The translations under genes and the position numbers were made by a program. Under the pieces are notes generated by a model. It was not told the DNA's origin, searched no databases, and was given only the letters and a program-made list of their open reading frames with translations. From Cryptomeria japonica (taxonomy: Eukaryota; Streptophyta; Pinopsida; Cupressales; Cupressaceae): a stretch of DNA of 64,000 nt. Positions 1-12,075 of the stretch are shown here, piece after piece. The number at the start of each line of letters is the position of its first letter. Position 1 is the stretch's first letter. The stretch covers positions 484,127,900-484,191,899 of the forward strand of contig NC_081406.1 in the NCBI RefSeq assembly GCF_030272615.1, written 5' to 3'.

Positions 1-132
1 ACCCTTTACACAGCAAAACTATTAAAAATCATAGTGCAGAAACAACACTATAACAATAAATTAACAACAACTATCAGCAAAAAGCAACCAAGTCTTTAGA
101 AATCAAAAACAACAACAAAAAACAAAAACAAA
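1..132. other. A-rich flank, probable LINE-1 3' end
   Basis: No gene is visible. On the minus strand this is a T/GTTGTT-rich stretch directly after the last stop of the LINE-1 3' open reading frame, so it is probably LINE-1 3' UTR. The LINE's true 3' end and its target-site duplication are not visible here. Confidence 0.4.
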
Positions 133-1360
133 CTACAGGGGTGCCTTGCGCACCCCAGTGGCACCCATAGCATTGTTCCATTCGTTTGACAAGAGCTTGT
201 AGAGGTCCCTAGCCTCCTGCTTGTCCTCCTCAGTGTCTGCATAGCGTTCCCTTGGTAGAGAGAGGGTGAGCGAAGAACTATGTAAAATTTGCAAATGAAA
301 TTTGTTAAGGCCCACCATTTGGGCTTCCCAAGCCTCCATCTTATTCTTGAGTTGGTTGACATCCTCCTTGATAGTCACCAGATCAAGCACAAGGTCGATG
401 TTTTCAATTCTCTGCGTGATGTCCAACACATCCGTGCGCAAATTTTCCATTTGTTAGAGAGTAGGGACCTCCCGGGGGTTCTCAGCAACCAAGTCATCTG
501 TAGTTTCTTCAGTCTCTTTGGGCACGCCACCAGCAAGGGAGTTATCACTATCATTAACCAGACCCATCAGAGGGATAGAAGGCATCACTTGTTCAGTCAT
601 TTTAGGATCCAAATCCAAATTACCAGATTCTAGTGCTTTGCTATCAGAGATTTCCACGCCCATAAGATCCTCAATGTCTGTGTCCATAGGGGTCATATCC
701 TTATCATCAACAAGGTCCTGGGTTTTCATTTCAGAGATAAGACAATGCCACCAACCGAGACCCACCTCCCAGACCAGGAGGAGGCAAAAGCAGTCGAGAG
801 CTGCTCATCATGGCCCTTCAAGAAATCCAGAAAATCAGCAACCCCACCTTCAACACAGAAGTTCTAGAACAGGGGGTCATTTTTAAAGTAATCTGGATTA
901 TCTAGTTCATATCTAACTCTATCGCCCCCCATATCTTCCACCAACAAAGCTTCTTTAGTCATGAAAAAGAGAAAGTTTCAGAGACCCTTCGAGAAGCAAG
1001 TCAAGAAGAGAAAATGGGAAGTGTGCGAGCCCGACGTCAATAAATGAGAAATGAAGTTGGGCGCATGGGAAAAAATGAAGTCACTTTTAGAAATGGTTTC
1101 CTGGTTAGGAGGCATTAAAGGCCAGCAAATACCGTGCGGCAACCAACACGTTTCCAATCCAGTCGTGCCTCATCATGACTCTACAAGCCCAAGTGAAATG
1201 TCAGCACAACAACACGTGCATCATCGCCAGCCTGGCCGAATGAGTCACCACCACATCAGAAGGGATCAGAGGGATATTCCCATTGTTTGAATTATGAAAC
1301 CACCACCTCCAAACTGCCCCGAGGGAAGAGAGGAGGGTAAGGGAAGCACTTGGCAACCGC
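133..1360 (-). pseudogene. LINE-1 3' region with an extra decayed ORF
   Basis: This stretch follows the RNase H stop of LINE-1. From about 962 down to about 720 the minus strand reads a peptide containing EALLVEDMGGDRVRYELDNP. From 765 to 133 a single frame continues, broken by one stop at 451-453 just before a methionine. That frame gives an acidic segment (many D/E, S/T) and then a heptad-like segment (about residues 105-160 of it), ending GATGVRKAPL. I recognise no family. It could be a third coding segment of this LINE lineage, or an older element lying beside it. The strand, position and absence of a boundary favour the LINE. Stops and a frame change between 765 and 960 mark it as inactive. 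Confidence 0.35.
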
Positions 1361-3588
1361 TCAATCATTAGTGGAGATTTTGGATTTCTCTTCCTGGAGC
1401 AGCAAGTCTGGGAGGGAGTTGTGACTCCTCCAACATCTCAGCCCTAAGAGGTTTAGGCCAATGGTTATCATGGCATCCGCCACATGGTTGCCTTCCCTGT
1501 AGATATGCATAACTCTGGACGAGTCAAGCCCGAAGATGAGCCTCAAGGTGTCCCTGATGGCTCCCTCAATTGTCCAATTAAGCTTATTCTTCCCTTTAAC
1601 AACATCAATGACAAGCATGGAGTCCCCCTCAATGTCCATAATCCTGATTCCCATGGAGAGGGCAATGCGGATTCCCCAAGCTAAGGCCATCACTTCAGCC
1701 TGATTAGAGGAATGCCCATTCAAGTTACCTGCATAAGCAGCAACAAGGGCCCCTAGATGGGATCTGATCACCCCTCCACCAGCAACTAGGCCCTCCTAGC
1801 AACCCCATCAAAATTTTGTTTAAAATTTGTAGCCGGGGGGAACCAGGTCATGCTTTGTCTTAGAAGTCTCTTAGAGAAGTTAACAAGAGAGAACGAGGGG
1901 GGAAGGTTCCAACGTCTAGCAATTTCCCAGTCCCAGGTAGAGGGGGGCTTGGACACTTTCTGGGTTTTAGAAACAGAGATATTCTCAAGAATTGGATTAA
2001 GGAATCGAGAAAACACACTTTCCACGGAGGCCTCTTTGTCTCTGAATATCCTGTCATTTCATTCCTTCTAGATACACCAGCTCATGTGGGGGGGGGGATC
2101 TGCTTCCACAATTGTTGGATAAGGGGGTTGGAAGAGGGGCCCCGAAACTCCTGAGATAGATTTAACAAATTATCATTCATTACCCAACAGATATTAAGCT
2201 TACTGTAGACCATCCCCCATAGCTCCCAAGTGAAGGCACAGTGGAGAAAGAGATGGGCAAGACTTTCTTCATCACTTTTGTAGAGGATGCATCTGTTAGG
2301 GAAATGGAATCCCCACTTGACCAGGTTGTCTTGGGTCAAGATTTTGTTGAGGAGAGTAGTCCACCAAAAGAAATTAACCTTGGGGAGGAGTTGGGGATTC
2401 CAGACCTCTTTCTAGATAGAGGAGTAAACAGGTTCCCTAAGTAAGATGGTGTAGGCAGTTCTAACAAAGAAGTCTCTAGAGAGATCCCACTTCCAAATAA
2501 GTTTGTCCTCCCTAGGAAACATGGGGAGGAATATACCGGCCAAAAGCTTATGGAGCTCTCTAGCAGCAGGGAGGAGGAAAGGATGGTTAATGCAGCAGTC
2601 CTCCAAGGACCTCCAAGTGCAATTGTTGAAGTAATCACTGACCCGTTCACCAAAGAAGCCTTTGGTGGAATCTTGTAGCCATCTCAGGGAGAGGGAAGAA
2701 GCAAGGGGTTTCTATCTTAACCAACAATCTTCCCAGAAGCATTTTTTTTATTTCTATGACTTTATTATTATTATGATTAGATAAAAGTGGGTTTTTGGAA
2801 GGGCCCAAACCAATATACAAATACCAAAGTATAAACATTATAAACCTACATGCATGAAAAGAACTTACCAACCGACAGTTCAAAAGAGAACATAGGGCTG
2901 AATGCCAACAGTAAGAAACTAGATTGCAGCCAACTAACAGAACAATAATAGTGAACCCCCAAAGCTTACAGCTAGACAACAAAGAGATTCTCAAGGAAAT
3001 AATAGTGTTCCACTCTTCCCTCGGTAATTCTAAGTTGTCCTCAATAATATCATTGTCCAGGTCAATCATTGTGCCTTGTCTCTTTGCCAGCCTAAAGGAC
3101 TTAGTATTAGGACCAAGTGCAGAGGAATCAATTTTCTATAATGTAACTAACCCACATTGTAAAGGGAAAAGAGACGCCATTTCCAATAATCCACCTCAAA
3201 CCAAGAGATAAAGGGTCCTTGCAGCTCAAGATGTTATTCCAAATTTTGGAACCCCTGGGAAAGCTCTCCTCTTTTAGGATAGAGGAAAAGTCCGCTTTAC
3301 CCAGGTACTTAGCCCTGATGATCCTACTCCAATATGTATCCTTATTTAGAAGCTTCTAGACAATTTTAGTCATAAAGGGTCTTATTGAACCTTGAGATCT
3401 TGCAGGTTCCCAAGCCGCCCATGGCCTTGGGAAGTCAAACTTTGTCCCAGCCCACCAAGGTGAGTCTCTTCTTTTCTTCCATTCCCGTCCAGAGGAAAGT
3501 ATTTTGAATGTTTTCCAACTTAGTAGCCATAGTCGTAGATATCTTGAATAGGGAGAGAAAGTACACAGGGATCCCCTGGAGGGAGGAG
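1361..3588 (-). pseudogene. LINE-1 ORF2, 3' third (RT thumb, zf-RVT, RNase H)
   Basis: This is the C-terminal third of a plant L1-type LINE ORF2. In coding order the minus strand shows LQGIPVYFLSLFKI near 3580, then LVGWDKV..PKA.GGLG near 3430-3480 (the conserved block after the RT thumb). A zf-RVT-like segment follows at 2339-2082 (FHFPNRC...SLAHLFLHCAFTWELW), then W.PPA..FKQNFDGVARR at about 1840-1790. A plant RNase H domain follows at 1771-1361 with the D-E-D type motifs IEGDS and REGNHVADA. Frames change several times, so it is inactive. The 5' end abuts the GAAAG target duplication of element A, and the coding sense continues on the far side of that element at 24478. Confidence 0.85.
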
Positions 3589-3593
3589 GAAAG

Positions 3594-3639
3594 TGTTAGG
3601 TCTTGGAGGCAACTGAGAGCGGGGGGGTGAATCAGTTGT
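3594..3639 (-). repeat. Element A 3' LTR, terminal 46 bp
   Basis: TGTTAGGTC... in plus sense, matching the start of 23406 onward. Includes the C-rich-loop hairpin with stem CAACTGA / TCAGTTG at 3610-3638. Element B begins at 3640. Confidence 0.88.
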
Positions 3640-5101
3640 TGTTGGCATTATGTGAACTGGTATGAGGACATAATGACATTGTATGTTGTCATTGATGTCA
3701 ATATGCTAAAGAGAAGAGAACCGGTATAACACTGTGAACCGACATTTGTGCCAAAGTGAAGTGGTGTGTTTGTTTAAGGTGAATCGACATGTGGTTATGG
3801 GAACGACACATGGAAGCTTTGTATGACTACCGGTTGGAAGTCTCAACTTTAGGGTTTCCGGTTGAAGTGCTTCAAGCCTGTGTGGCTCAACCGGTAACTT
3901 TGTGTGATGAGTTAGCATTGTAACAAAGGACAGATCATGTTGCCACGTCAACCTTGTGCGTGTGAAGGATCCTGCATGAAGGAGATTGTTCCCATCTACC
4001 TCAGGAATGTGTGAAGCCTGTAAACGGTGATAACGCGTGATGGGTTATCAGCCACCATGAAATCGGTGGAAAATGAATGATAGAGAATGTCTTAAGATTG
4101 GATCAATATTCTTGCATTTAATGCAATATGCTCAACGGTCAGGATTGAACCATTTGAATTGCTTAACCTAACAGGTTTAGGGTTTAGGGTTTATGCTACC
4201 GACCTATTTGTTTCCTATAAGGTCAATGTTGTGTTCCTTTCTGAGGTTGTTGGAAAAAGTTGTGTGTGTGTATCCAAGAGAAGAGATACGTGATTCTTGC
4301 CACACCAGAGGAGAGAAGTGATACTTGCAAAGTGTAAGTGCAGAAGGTGAAGAGGAGCTAAAGTGGCTCTGCATTGGCATTGAGTGTTGTTACCAGATCA
4401 TTGTAATACCTATTGATCTCTAATCACCTCAATAGTTGGGAAATCCCTTAACAGGGTAGCTTTAACCAGCTTGCTGTAAATCCTTTAACAGGGTGACTCA
4501 AAACCATTGAGTTCTTGAAATCCTTTAACAAGGTAACCTCTAACAAGGTTTAACCCTTAATCGGGTATTCTAGCCATCCCTTAACCGGGTGATCCCTAAC
4601 AGGATCGGTTCCTAACAGAACCTGTTGTATCAGTCTTTAACCGGACAAGGCTCCTAACAGAGCGGACTTCTAAAGAGTTCAAAGATAGCTTGTGGGTATT
4701 CATCCCCACTGTGGTTTTTCCCAGTTGGGTTTCCACATGAAAAATCTGTGTGTCATGTGTGGTGATATTCTTGTGATGGTTTGAGTGATTTGTGTCTGAA
4801 GGTAAATCATGTTGATCTAGCTGCTTATATATCTTTTGATGATAGATTACCTGTTCATGCACTAGGGTGAAATGGAAATGAAGTATTAGAATGTATGAAA
4901 AGATAAGTGTCAATTGGTTTATTCTTGTCTCAGTTATTTTGGGTTCTGCCAGTTGTACTCTGTTTAAGATCAATGTTACTGTTTGTCTGTCAAAGCACAA
5001 TGTCTGTTGACAAACCGGTTTAGGGTTGTGTTTTTGTCTGTACTGATTCACCCCCCCTCTCAATACCAGTTTGATACTATCCGTTCATCATTGAGTTATC
5101 A
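3640..5101 (+). repeat. Element B 5' LTR
   Basis: The LTR is 1462 bp, from TGTTGGCATT to GAGTTATCA. Landmarks: a TTTAGGG-type telomere-like run at about 4170-4190; a TATA-like CTATAAGG at about 4216; an array of about ten mini-hairpins at 4445-4663; a GTGGG/GTGGTTTTTCCC box at about 4692-4740; a C-rich-loop hairpin at about 5040-5067. Aligns along its length with the F LTRs. Confidence 0.9.
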
Positions 5102-5103
5102 TT

Positions 5104-5115
5104 TGGTATCAGAGC
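5104..5115 (+). other. Element B primer binding site
   Basis: TGGTATCAGAGC, complementary to initiator tRNA-Met, two bases after the LTR end. Confidence 0.92.
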
Positions 5116-5172
5116 ATCCTCCAGGTCCTCTGTGTTATAAGCTTAACCGCTTGAGGTAAAGATCCCAGTCTA

Positions 5173-8100
5173 ATGATGAAGAGGGAAGGTCCAAAGTTCA
5201 ATAGAGAAAATTTCAGTATATGGAAAGATAGAACGAAGATATACATCAAAAGCATGGGTGCTCAACACTGGAGTTATGTTGAGAATGCCTATGTTTCTCC
5301 TACTGGTACTATCACCGATGACCAAAAGAGAGAGATGCAGGAGAATGGGCAAATCATGGAAGCCCTAATTAGTAGTTTATCTAACATTGAGTTTATTGAT
5401 GTCCAAGATAAGGTAAATCCCAAAGAAGTATGGGATACTCTTGAAAATATCTATGGCAGTGATGAGCATGTAAAACAAGCTAAGGAAGAAAGTATTAGAG
5501 GAAAGTTTGAAGACATGCAGATGGTTGAAGGTGAGACCATTCAACAATATGGAATAAGAATCAAAACTATTGTTGGAGATATCAAGAGTGCAAGTGGTAA
5601 AATGGAAGATTCCACTGTGGTAAGCAAAGTCCTGAGATCCTTATTACCGGTCTATGCAATAAGGGTTGCTGCTATTTAGGAGTTGAGATCACTAGACAAG
5701 ACTAAGGTATCCCTAGACTCCATCATTGCAAAGTTGACAACGTATGAGCTAAATAGTTTTGATGGCAATGTTCAAAAGACTGAATCAACTTTTAAAGCTT
5801 TTGTTGTACCATCCAAAAAAGGAAAAGAAGCTAGCACTAGTGGTGAACCATGACAGAGTAGAGAAATGGATGATGAGGAGATTCTGATGGCATTTGAAGC
5901 TCTTCTTTCTAGGAAACTCCATAAAGGAACTGGCAAATACAAAGGTAAGCTCCCTTTGAAATGATTTTCTTGCAATGGGATAGGACATATAGCTATAAAC
6001 TGTCCTAATGGTGACAACAAGGACAAACTAGAAAGGTTCAAGAAATTCAAAGGAGGAAACCAGAGAAACTGTTTTGTGGCAGTTGATGAAGGCGTCACAG
6101 ATGAGGAATCAAAAGATGAAGAAAATGAAGATATTGTGTTTGTTGCTGTCAAGGAAGATGTGTCAGACAAGAAGGCTCTTGTCTCCTAGTTTGATAATTC
6201 CAATGAGTGGATTATTGACAGTGGGTGTTCTCACCATATGACTGGTGACCAAAGCAATTTTCTATCCTTGGAAGAGTACAATGGTGGTGTGGTTTGCTTT
6301 GGTAATGATGCACCATGTATGGTCAAAGGCAGAGGGTCCATCTCTCTGAATGGAAAGAGTAGTGCTAAAAATGTGTATTGGGTTGATGGTCTCAGACACA
6401 ACCTCCTGAGTGTTGCCTAGCTGAATGACACTGGTCTCACTTTGGAATTCAAGAATGGAGTGTGCAAAATCAAAGGAAAGAATGGTGAATTGGTGGCCAA
6501 CAGCATGCAGACCAAAGGTAACCTATTTCAACTGAATGCAAATATAAGTACATGTCTTATGGCTAAATTTGATGATAGCTAGATATGGCATAGGAGACTC
6601 TACCATGTAAACTTTGATAACATTATGAAGGCCAGTAAGATAAAGGTAGTTAGAGGGCTGTCGGTGCTAAGCAAACCGGATAATACCTTGTGCAGAGAGT
6701 GTCAATTGGGGAAAATGTCTTCCTCAACCTTAAAGGTAAACCTTTCACTGTTGACAATTTGCTTGATCTTGTGCATACTAATTTGTGTGGTCCTATGAAA
6801 ACTAGAAGTGTGTAGGGTGATAGGTACTTCATGATTCTCATTGATGACTGCTCAAGAATGATGTGGGTCACATTCTTCAAAGACAAGTCTGAAGCTTTTG
6901 TAAAGTTCAAAGCTTTCAGAGCATTAGTGGAGAAGGAAAGTGGTAAAAGGATCAAGTGCCTAAGAATTGATCAAGGAGGGGAGATCACTTCTAGTGAATT
7001 CAACAAGTACTGTGAAGAACATGGCATCAAGAGGTGACTATCTGCCCCTCGGACTCCACAACAGAATGGCCTAGCAGAGAGGAATAACTAGATTGTGGTT
7101 GAAGCAGCTAGAACTATGTTGATTCAAGGAAAGGTAGCTCACACCTTTTGGAGAGAAGCGGTGAGCACTGCAGTCTACAAAATGAACCGGGTACTCATTA
7201 AGAAAGTTAAGGATAAGACTCCTTATGAATATTGAACCGGTAAGACACCCGTGGTTAGCTACTTTAGAGTGTTTGGTAGCAAATGTTACATCAAGAGGAG
7301 CGAACACTAGAGCAAATTTGATGCGAAATGTGATGAGGGAATATTCCTAGGGTATTCCACCAAGAGCAAAGATCTCAAGTGTTTCAATAATAGGACTCAA
7401 AGAATTATGGAAAGCATCAATGTAAGAGTTGATGAAACCTCTGAGAAAACTGAGGAAACCGACAGTGAGCAAGTGGTAAATGAACCGGCTGTAACCTTCT
7501 AGGAATCGGTTGTCAGTCAACCAAGTACCAGTAATAGTGTTCCTACACCGGTAGATGTATATGCTGATACTGATGGAGATGAGGATGAAGAAGAAAAGCA
7601 AGAGGAATCTATCAAGACCATTCCTCGGTATGTCAAGCTGAATCATGATCCTAAGTAGATCATAGGAGATAAGGAAGCAGGAATACAAGAAGAAAAGTCA
7701 GAGAAAACTCATGTATGATATCTCAATTTGAGCCTAAATCATTCAAAGAGGCACATAAAGATGAAGACTAGATCAAGGCAATGGAAGAGGAACTTGACCA
7801 GATAGAGAAAAATGGTACATGGTCTTTGGTACCCATATCGGAGCATAAAAATGTCATTGGTACCAAATGGGTCTTCAAAAATAAGCTGAATGAGGATGGC
7901 ACAGTGATTAGAAACAAAGCCAGACTGGTGTGCAAAGGATATGCCCAAGAAGAAGGAGAAGACTATGCAAAAACCTTTGCTCCTGTAGCCAGATTGGAAG
8001 GAGTTCGTATGCTTCTTGCATATGCAGCTTTTAAAGGATTCAAAGTATATCAAATGGATGTAAAATCTGCATTTCTAAATGGTGTACTTGAAGAGGAAGT

Positions 8101-9234
8101 GTATATAGAGCAACCAGATGGGTTTGTCCTATCTGAAGACAGTGACATGGTGTGTAGGCTACATAAAGCCTTATATGGTCTAAAGAAGGCACCTAGAGCA
8201 TGGTATTAACACCTGCATTCCCATCTTGTGAAGATTGGATTTGAGAGAATAAGCGAAGATAGCAATATCTACTTGAAGTCTGGAGGAGATCAGATCCTAA
8301 TCTGTGAGGTATTTGTTGATGACATTATCTTTGGTGGAGATGACAAGATGAGTCATGAGTTTGTAGATGAGATGAAGAAAGAGTTTGAGATGTCACTCAT
8401 AGGGGAGATTAAGTTCTTCATTGGACTGCATATCTAGCAGATGAAAGATGGAATCTTTATCACTCAGTCCAAGTATGCCAAAGACGTGTTAAAGACCTTT
8501 GGCATGGAAGATAGCAAACCGGTTGGTACACCGATGGTGACTGGTTGTAAATTATCCAAAGAGGATGACTCAACATTGGTTGATGAGAAGGAATACTAAT
8601 CAATGATTGGTAAGTTGCATTATGTAGTGCATATCAGACCAGATATTGCACATGCAGTTGGCATTACTGCAAGGTTCCAAAAAAGCCCAAGAGAACCCAC
8701 TTGGTTGCAGTCAAGCGGATTCATAGGTATCTAAAGGGAACTATTGATTATGGATTGTGGTATCCATATAGCAAGGATTTCAACTTGAAAGTATTCACAG
8801 ATGCTGATTGGGTAGGTAATGTAGATGACCAGAAGAGCACAACCGATGGTGCATTCTTTCTCGGTGGTAGACTGGTCTCATGGATGAGTAAGAAGCAGAG
8901 TTGTATCTCTCAGTCTACAGCGGAAGCAGAGTATGTTGCAGCTTTCATAAACTACACTCAGACAATTTGGATGAAGCATGTATTAAATGGCTTCAAAGTT
9001 CCTGTATCTGAACCAGTAAGTATATTTTGTGACAATACTAGTGCAATTAACATCTCCAAGAATTCGGTTTTACATTCTAGAACCAAGCACTTTGAGCTTA
9101 AGTATCATTTTTTGAGGGAAAAGTTTCAGAACAAAGAGATTGCACTAGAACATGTTTCCAGTAAGGAGCAGTTAGCAGACATATTCACCAAGCCTCTCCC
9201 AAAGGCTACATTTATGTACTTAAGAGGTGAATTA
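5173..9234 (+). pseudogene. Element B gag-pol polyprotein (copia), heavily decayed
   Basis: Starts at ATG 5173 (MMKREGPKFNRENFSIW, a gag N-terminus of the copia type) and follows the same course as element F. Gag lies at 5173-6200 with a knuckle remnant FSCNGIGHIAINC near 5970. The protease motif WIIDSGCSHHMTG is near 6205-6245. Integrase runs from about 6570 to 7300 (DLCGP type block, DQGGEITSSEFNKYC, PQQNGLAERN). RT runs from 7781 to 8437, with [12 protein letters not shown] and FVDDIIFGG at about 8310. RNase H runs from 8701 to 9234 and includes ADIFTKPLP. Three frames are needed to read it and there are well over ten in-frame stops. The C-terminal end is cut at 9234 by solo LTR C; the remainder is at 17833. 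Confidence 0.9.
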
Positions 9235-9671
9235 TGTTAGGAAACTTACAGATACTGGGAGGGGGGGTGAATCAGTATCTAACCATTAATTATAATTTCT
9301 CAACTTAAAACATGCAGAACATATTGTAACAGTATATCGGTATGCAAGAAATAATGCAATAAACAGAAATGAAAGAAACCACATGAAAATCACACCATAA
9401 CACAATGATTTAACAAGGAAACCCAGTGTGGGAAAAACCTTGGTGGATTTGTGACCCACAATATTCACTTACTGGCCAATAAGAGAATACTACTTCCAAT
9501 AGGGGCCTGGACATGTAGGAAGGCCAACTACCTAGAGCTCACTGCTCAAATGGGAAGTCTCACTGACTTACAATGTGGATTATATAAATCCAATAACTTG
9601 TATTGTTTTACAATAGCATCTTTAATGCTAGATTCAGTACCGGCTCCTGCTCTATTCTTTACATATACCCC

Positions 9672-10892
9672 TGTAGCATTTTAAAATTGTGACACTTGCA
9701 ATTTCGACTGCATTTGGGTCTTCATGATGGCGGCGCAACATTGAACCTGAATGGAGACCCCGAAACCTGTTTACGACATCAAAAACTACATATTTTTGCA
9801 CCTTGGCTTGATCCTCCTTGCACCCTGCTGTCCAGGGAGGTGGGACCATGGCGTCTAGCCCTGGTCCCTCAGGACCATGGCGCCTAGCGCCTTGGTTCCT
9901 GGCCCTATTTTGGGCCCGGTCTCTTGTTGGGCATCGAGTCTTTAAGTTTGCAATTTGGAAAATAATGTTCCTAGGTCGGCCTAAGGTCGAAAAAATCAGT
10001 CTCCTAACCCTAATTGACAAGTATATAAACTACATTTCCTCTCCCCAAAAAGGGGGAAAAAAAGATATATGTGTGCATGAGGCCGAAGCGATATTCAAAC
10101 ATTCAAATATTCAAGCATTCAAGCATTCCTTCAAGCAATTGAGCATTCTAAGTCTCCATTCAAGGCTAAGTGTTGCATTCAAGACAAGGATTCAACCATT
10201 GAAGAGGAGATCACCTACAACATACAACATACAACATCATTACACCTTCGCATGTAAGAATACAAATATTCTTACAACAAGGTATCAGTACTTGATTACA
10301 TTACAAACACTTACATTTACAACATTCTCATTTCTTGGTTAATTCCAAAACCCGGGTTTGACCTGAAGGCAAACCCCTCATCCCTAACCCCCCAACCATC
10401 CTCTCTTTTCTGTGTGTAGGTTGCAGGTACACGGCTGTAATTGAAGATCTGGAACCCTTGTGCAGAGACGAACAAATCCCCCTTCGTTTCGTAGATTTTT
10501 CAGAGGACCATGTGCACTCCGGGCGCCATCGTCCCCTCAACTTTCACTCAAATTTGTAGGACAACATCGTCTTGACATTTTACTGCTAATTTCAGGTCCG
10601 TAGATTCATCCCGTGTCCCTATCTCCGTCTACAAGCGAATCTTTCTTACTTTACATGCATTCCTAGTTCAATCCTTCTATCTACATTCTTTACAAAAGAG
10701 GGTATCCTTGCTGTCACAACCCATGAAACTCATTTAGAATCCAGTCTTGCATTGTGTGGGATTGGATCTTGTGGGTTTCAACCCCTCTTTTGAATGTAAA
10801 GTCTCTCCCAAGTGAAAACCGTCAACCCTAGTGACCTCCTTTCTCTCTCCATGGAGTGGGGGAACACCTAGGGTTCAATTTTCCGCTTTACA
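9672..10892 (+). repeat. Element D 5' LTR
   Basis: 1221 bp, TGTAGC to TTTACA. Contains GTATATAAAC (TATA-like) at about 10021, a run of ATTCAAGC/CAAACATT repeats at about 10095-10150 and the GGACCATGTGCACTCCG motif at about 10504. Differs from the 3' LTR by small indels: an extra block in the GGCGCC region at about 9850-9890 and one at about 10126-10145. Confidence 0.92.
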
Positions 10893-10893
10893 T

Positions 10894-10914
10894 TTTGGTG
10901 AACCCGACGTGAAC
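10894..10914 (+). other. Element D primer binding site
   Basis: TTTGGTGAACCCGACGTGAA follows the LTR end (CA at 10892). The position and TGGTG start fit a tRNA-derived primer site of Ty3/gypsy elements. I did not match it to a specific tRNA. Confidence 0.7.
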
Positions 10915-12075
10915 ATCCTAATTCTGATTATTCATGGTTAGATCTGAAAAATTGGCTTCCTTAATTACATTTCCATGTTTGACCTTTTGGCAAATTTTAG
11001 AGGTTAATTGCATAAAAACCCTAAATTTTCTTTTTAGTAATTGAGCTTGTGAAATGTTTAATTGTTAATGCTTGTTTCAGATCTACCCTTCTATTGCAAA
11101 TTGTCAAATCATATTTGTGCTTTAGTTCTGAAAATTAAGTGGTTAAGTGTCAAAACCCTAATTTTTAAAACTCTCTTGATTCAACCTTTGACGAATGATT
11201 TCACTGATCAAAACACCTCCAAATCGGCTATAACTTTGGATTCCGCAACAAAATCACAATATCTCTCATCCTTGAAAATTTTGAAAAAAGTTGCGAGGAC
11301 CGTGTGCACCCCGAGCGCCATCGTCCCTGACATTTTTTCTGAAATTTCGGGAGCTAGATCTTACTGTATTTTTTTGCTAAAATCTAGAATCTTGGTTGAT
11401 TTCATCAATTCTAACACTTTCAAAATTAAAGTCAAAGTTGGTCTAGTGATTGCTTGGACAAAGGCTTATAATCATTCAAAAATTGTTGAAATTGAAATTT
11501 TGTGTTAAAATTATGTTTCTTACTGTCCTAAATCTGAAAAGTGTGTTGGCATTCATTCGAAATTTCAGTGCTTTATTCAAATTCTTGTAGTTTGTGACTT
11601 TTGAAATTAAGTGCTTAATTACAACAACCTTGATTTCCACTTTCAAATTTGAATTTTGCATGAAATTGAGTCAACTTTTAAATTTCAAAGCTTGCATTGC
11701 TTTCAGTATTCCCTCTAAAATCATAAAATTCAAAATTTCAATTTCCCTCTCTTTTTCAAAATTCAAATTTTGCATTTTTCAACAATCTTGGTAGGGTTCA
11801 ATTTTGAGGTTGCAACTTTAATTTGGCCTATCTACAGATCGTAAAATCACTCAATTTTTTCAGATTAGCTTTAAAATCATCATAACTTTCATCTCTAAAA
11901 TTTCGAAAAAAGTTGCAAGGACCGTGTGCACTCCGTTCGCCACGGTCCCCGACATTTTTTTTGAAACTTTGGGAGATTGTCTTGATTGCATTTAACAGCT
12001 TAAATCTAGGAGATTGGCTGATTTTATTGAAATTTGCTACTTTTAAACTCAAAATCTTCTCTCTCTCTTTAGTGC
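10915..12075 (+). other. Element D untranslated leader with repeated modules
   Basis: AT-rich DNA without a supported gene. A module (AAAATTT.GAAAAAAGTTGC, then GGACCGTGTGCAC.CCG, then GACATTTTTT.TGAAA) occurs at about 11260-11360 and again at about 11890-11980. A related copy lies inside each LTR. Confidence 0.7.

Noticed and set aside
4445-4680. CRISPR-like array of short repeated hairpins
   Set aside because: Units are 12-16 bp and irregularly spaced, with variable stems and no spacers of constant length. They lie inside plant LTRs.
3640-5101. Telomeric or subtelomeric location, from TTTAGGG repeats
   Set aside because: Only two to three units, always at the same place in B and F LTRs; part of the LTR rather than chromosome-end DNA.
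9696-10342. Open frames of 120-174 codons over the D LTR (also 16215-16862)
   Set aside because: They lie wholly within LTRs, differ between the two LTRs through indels and show no domain; chance frames.
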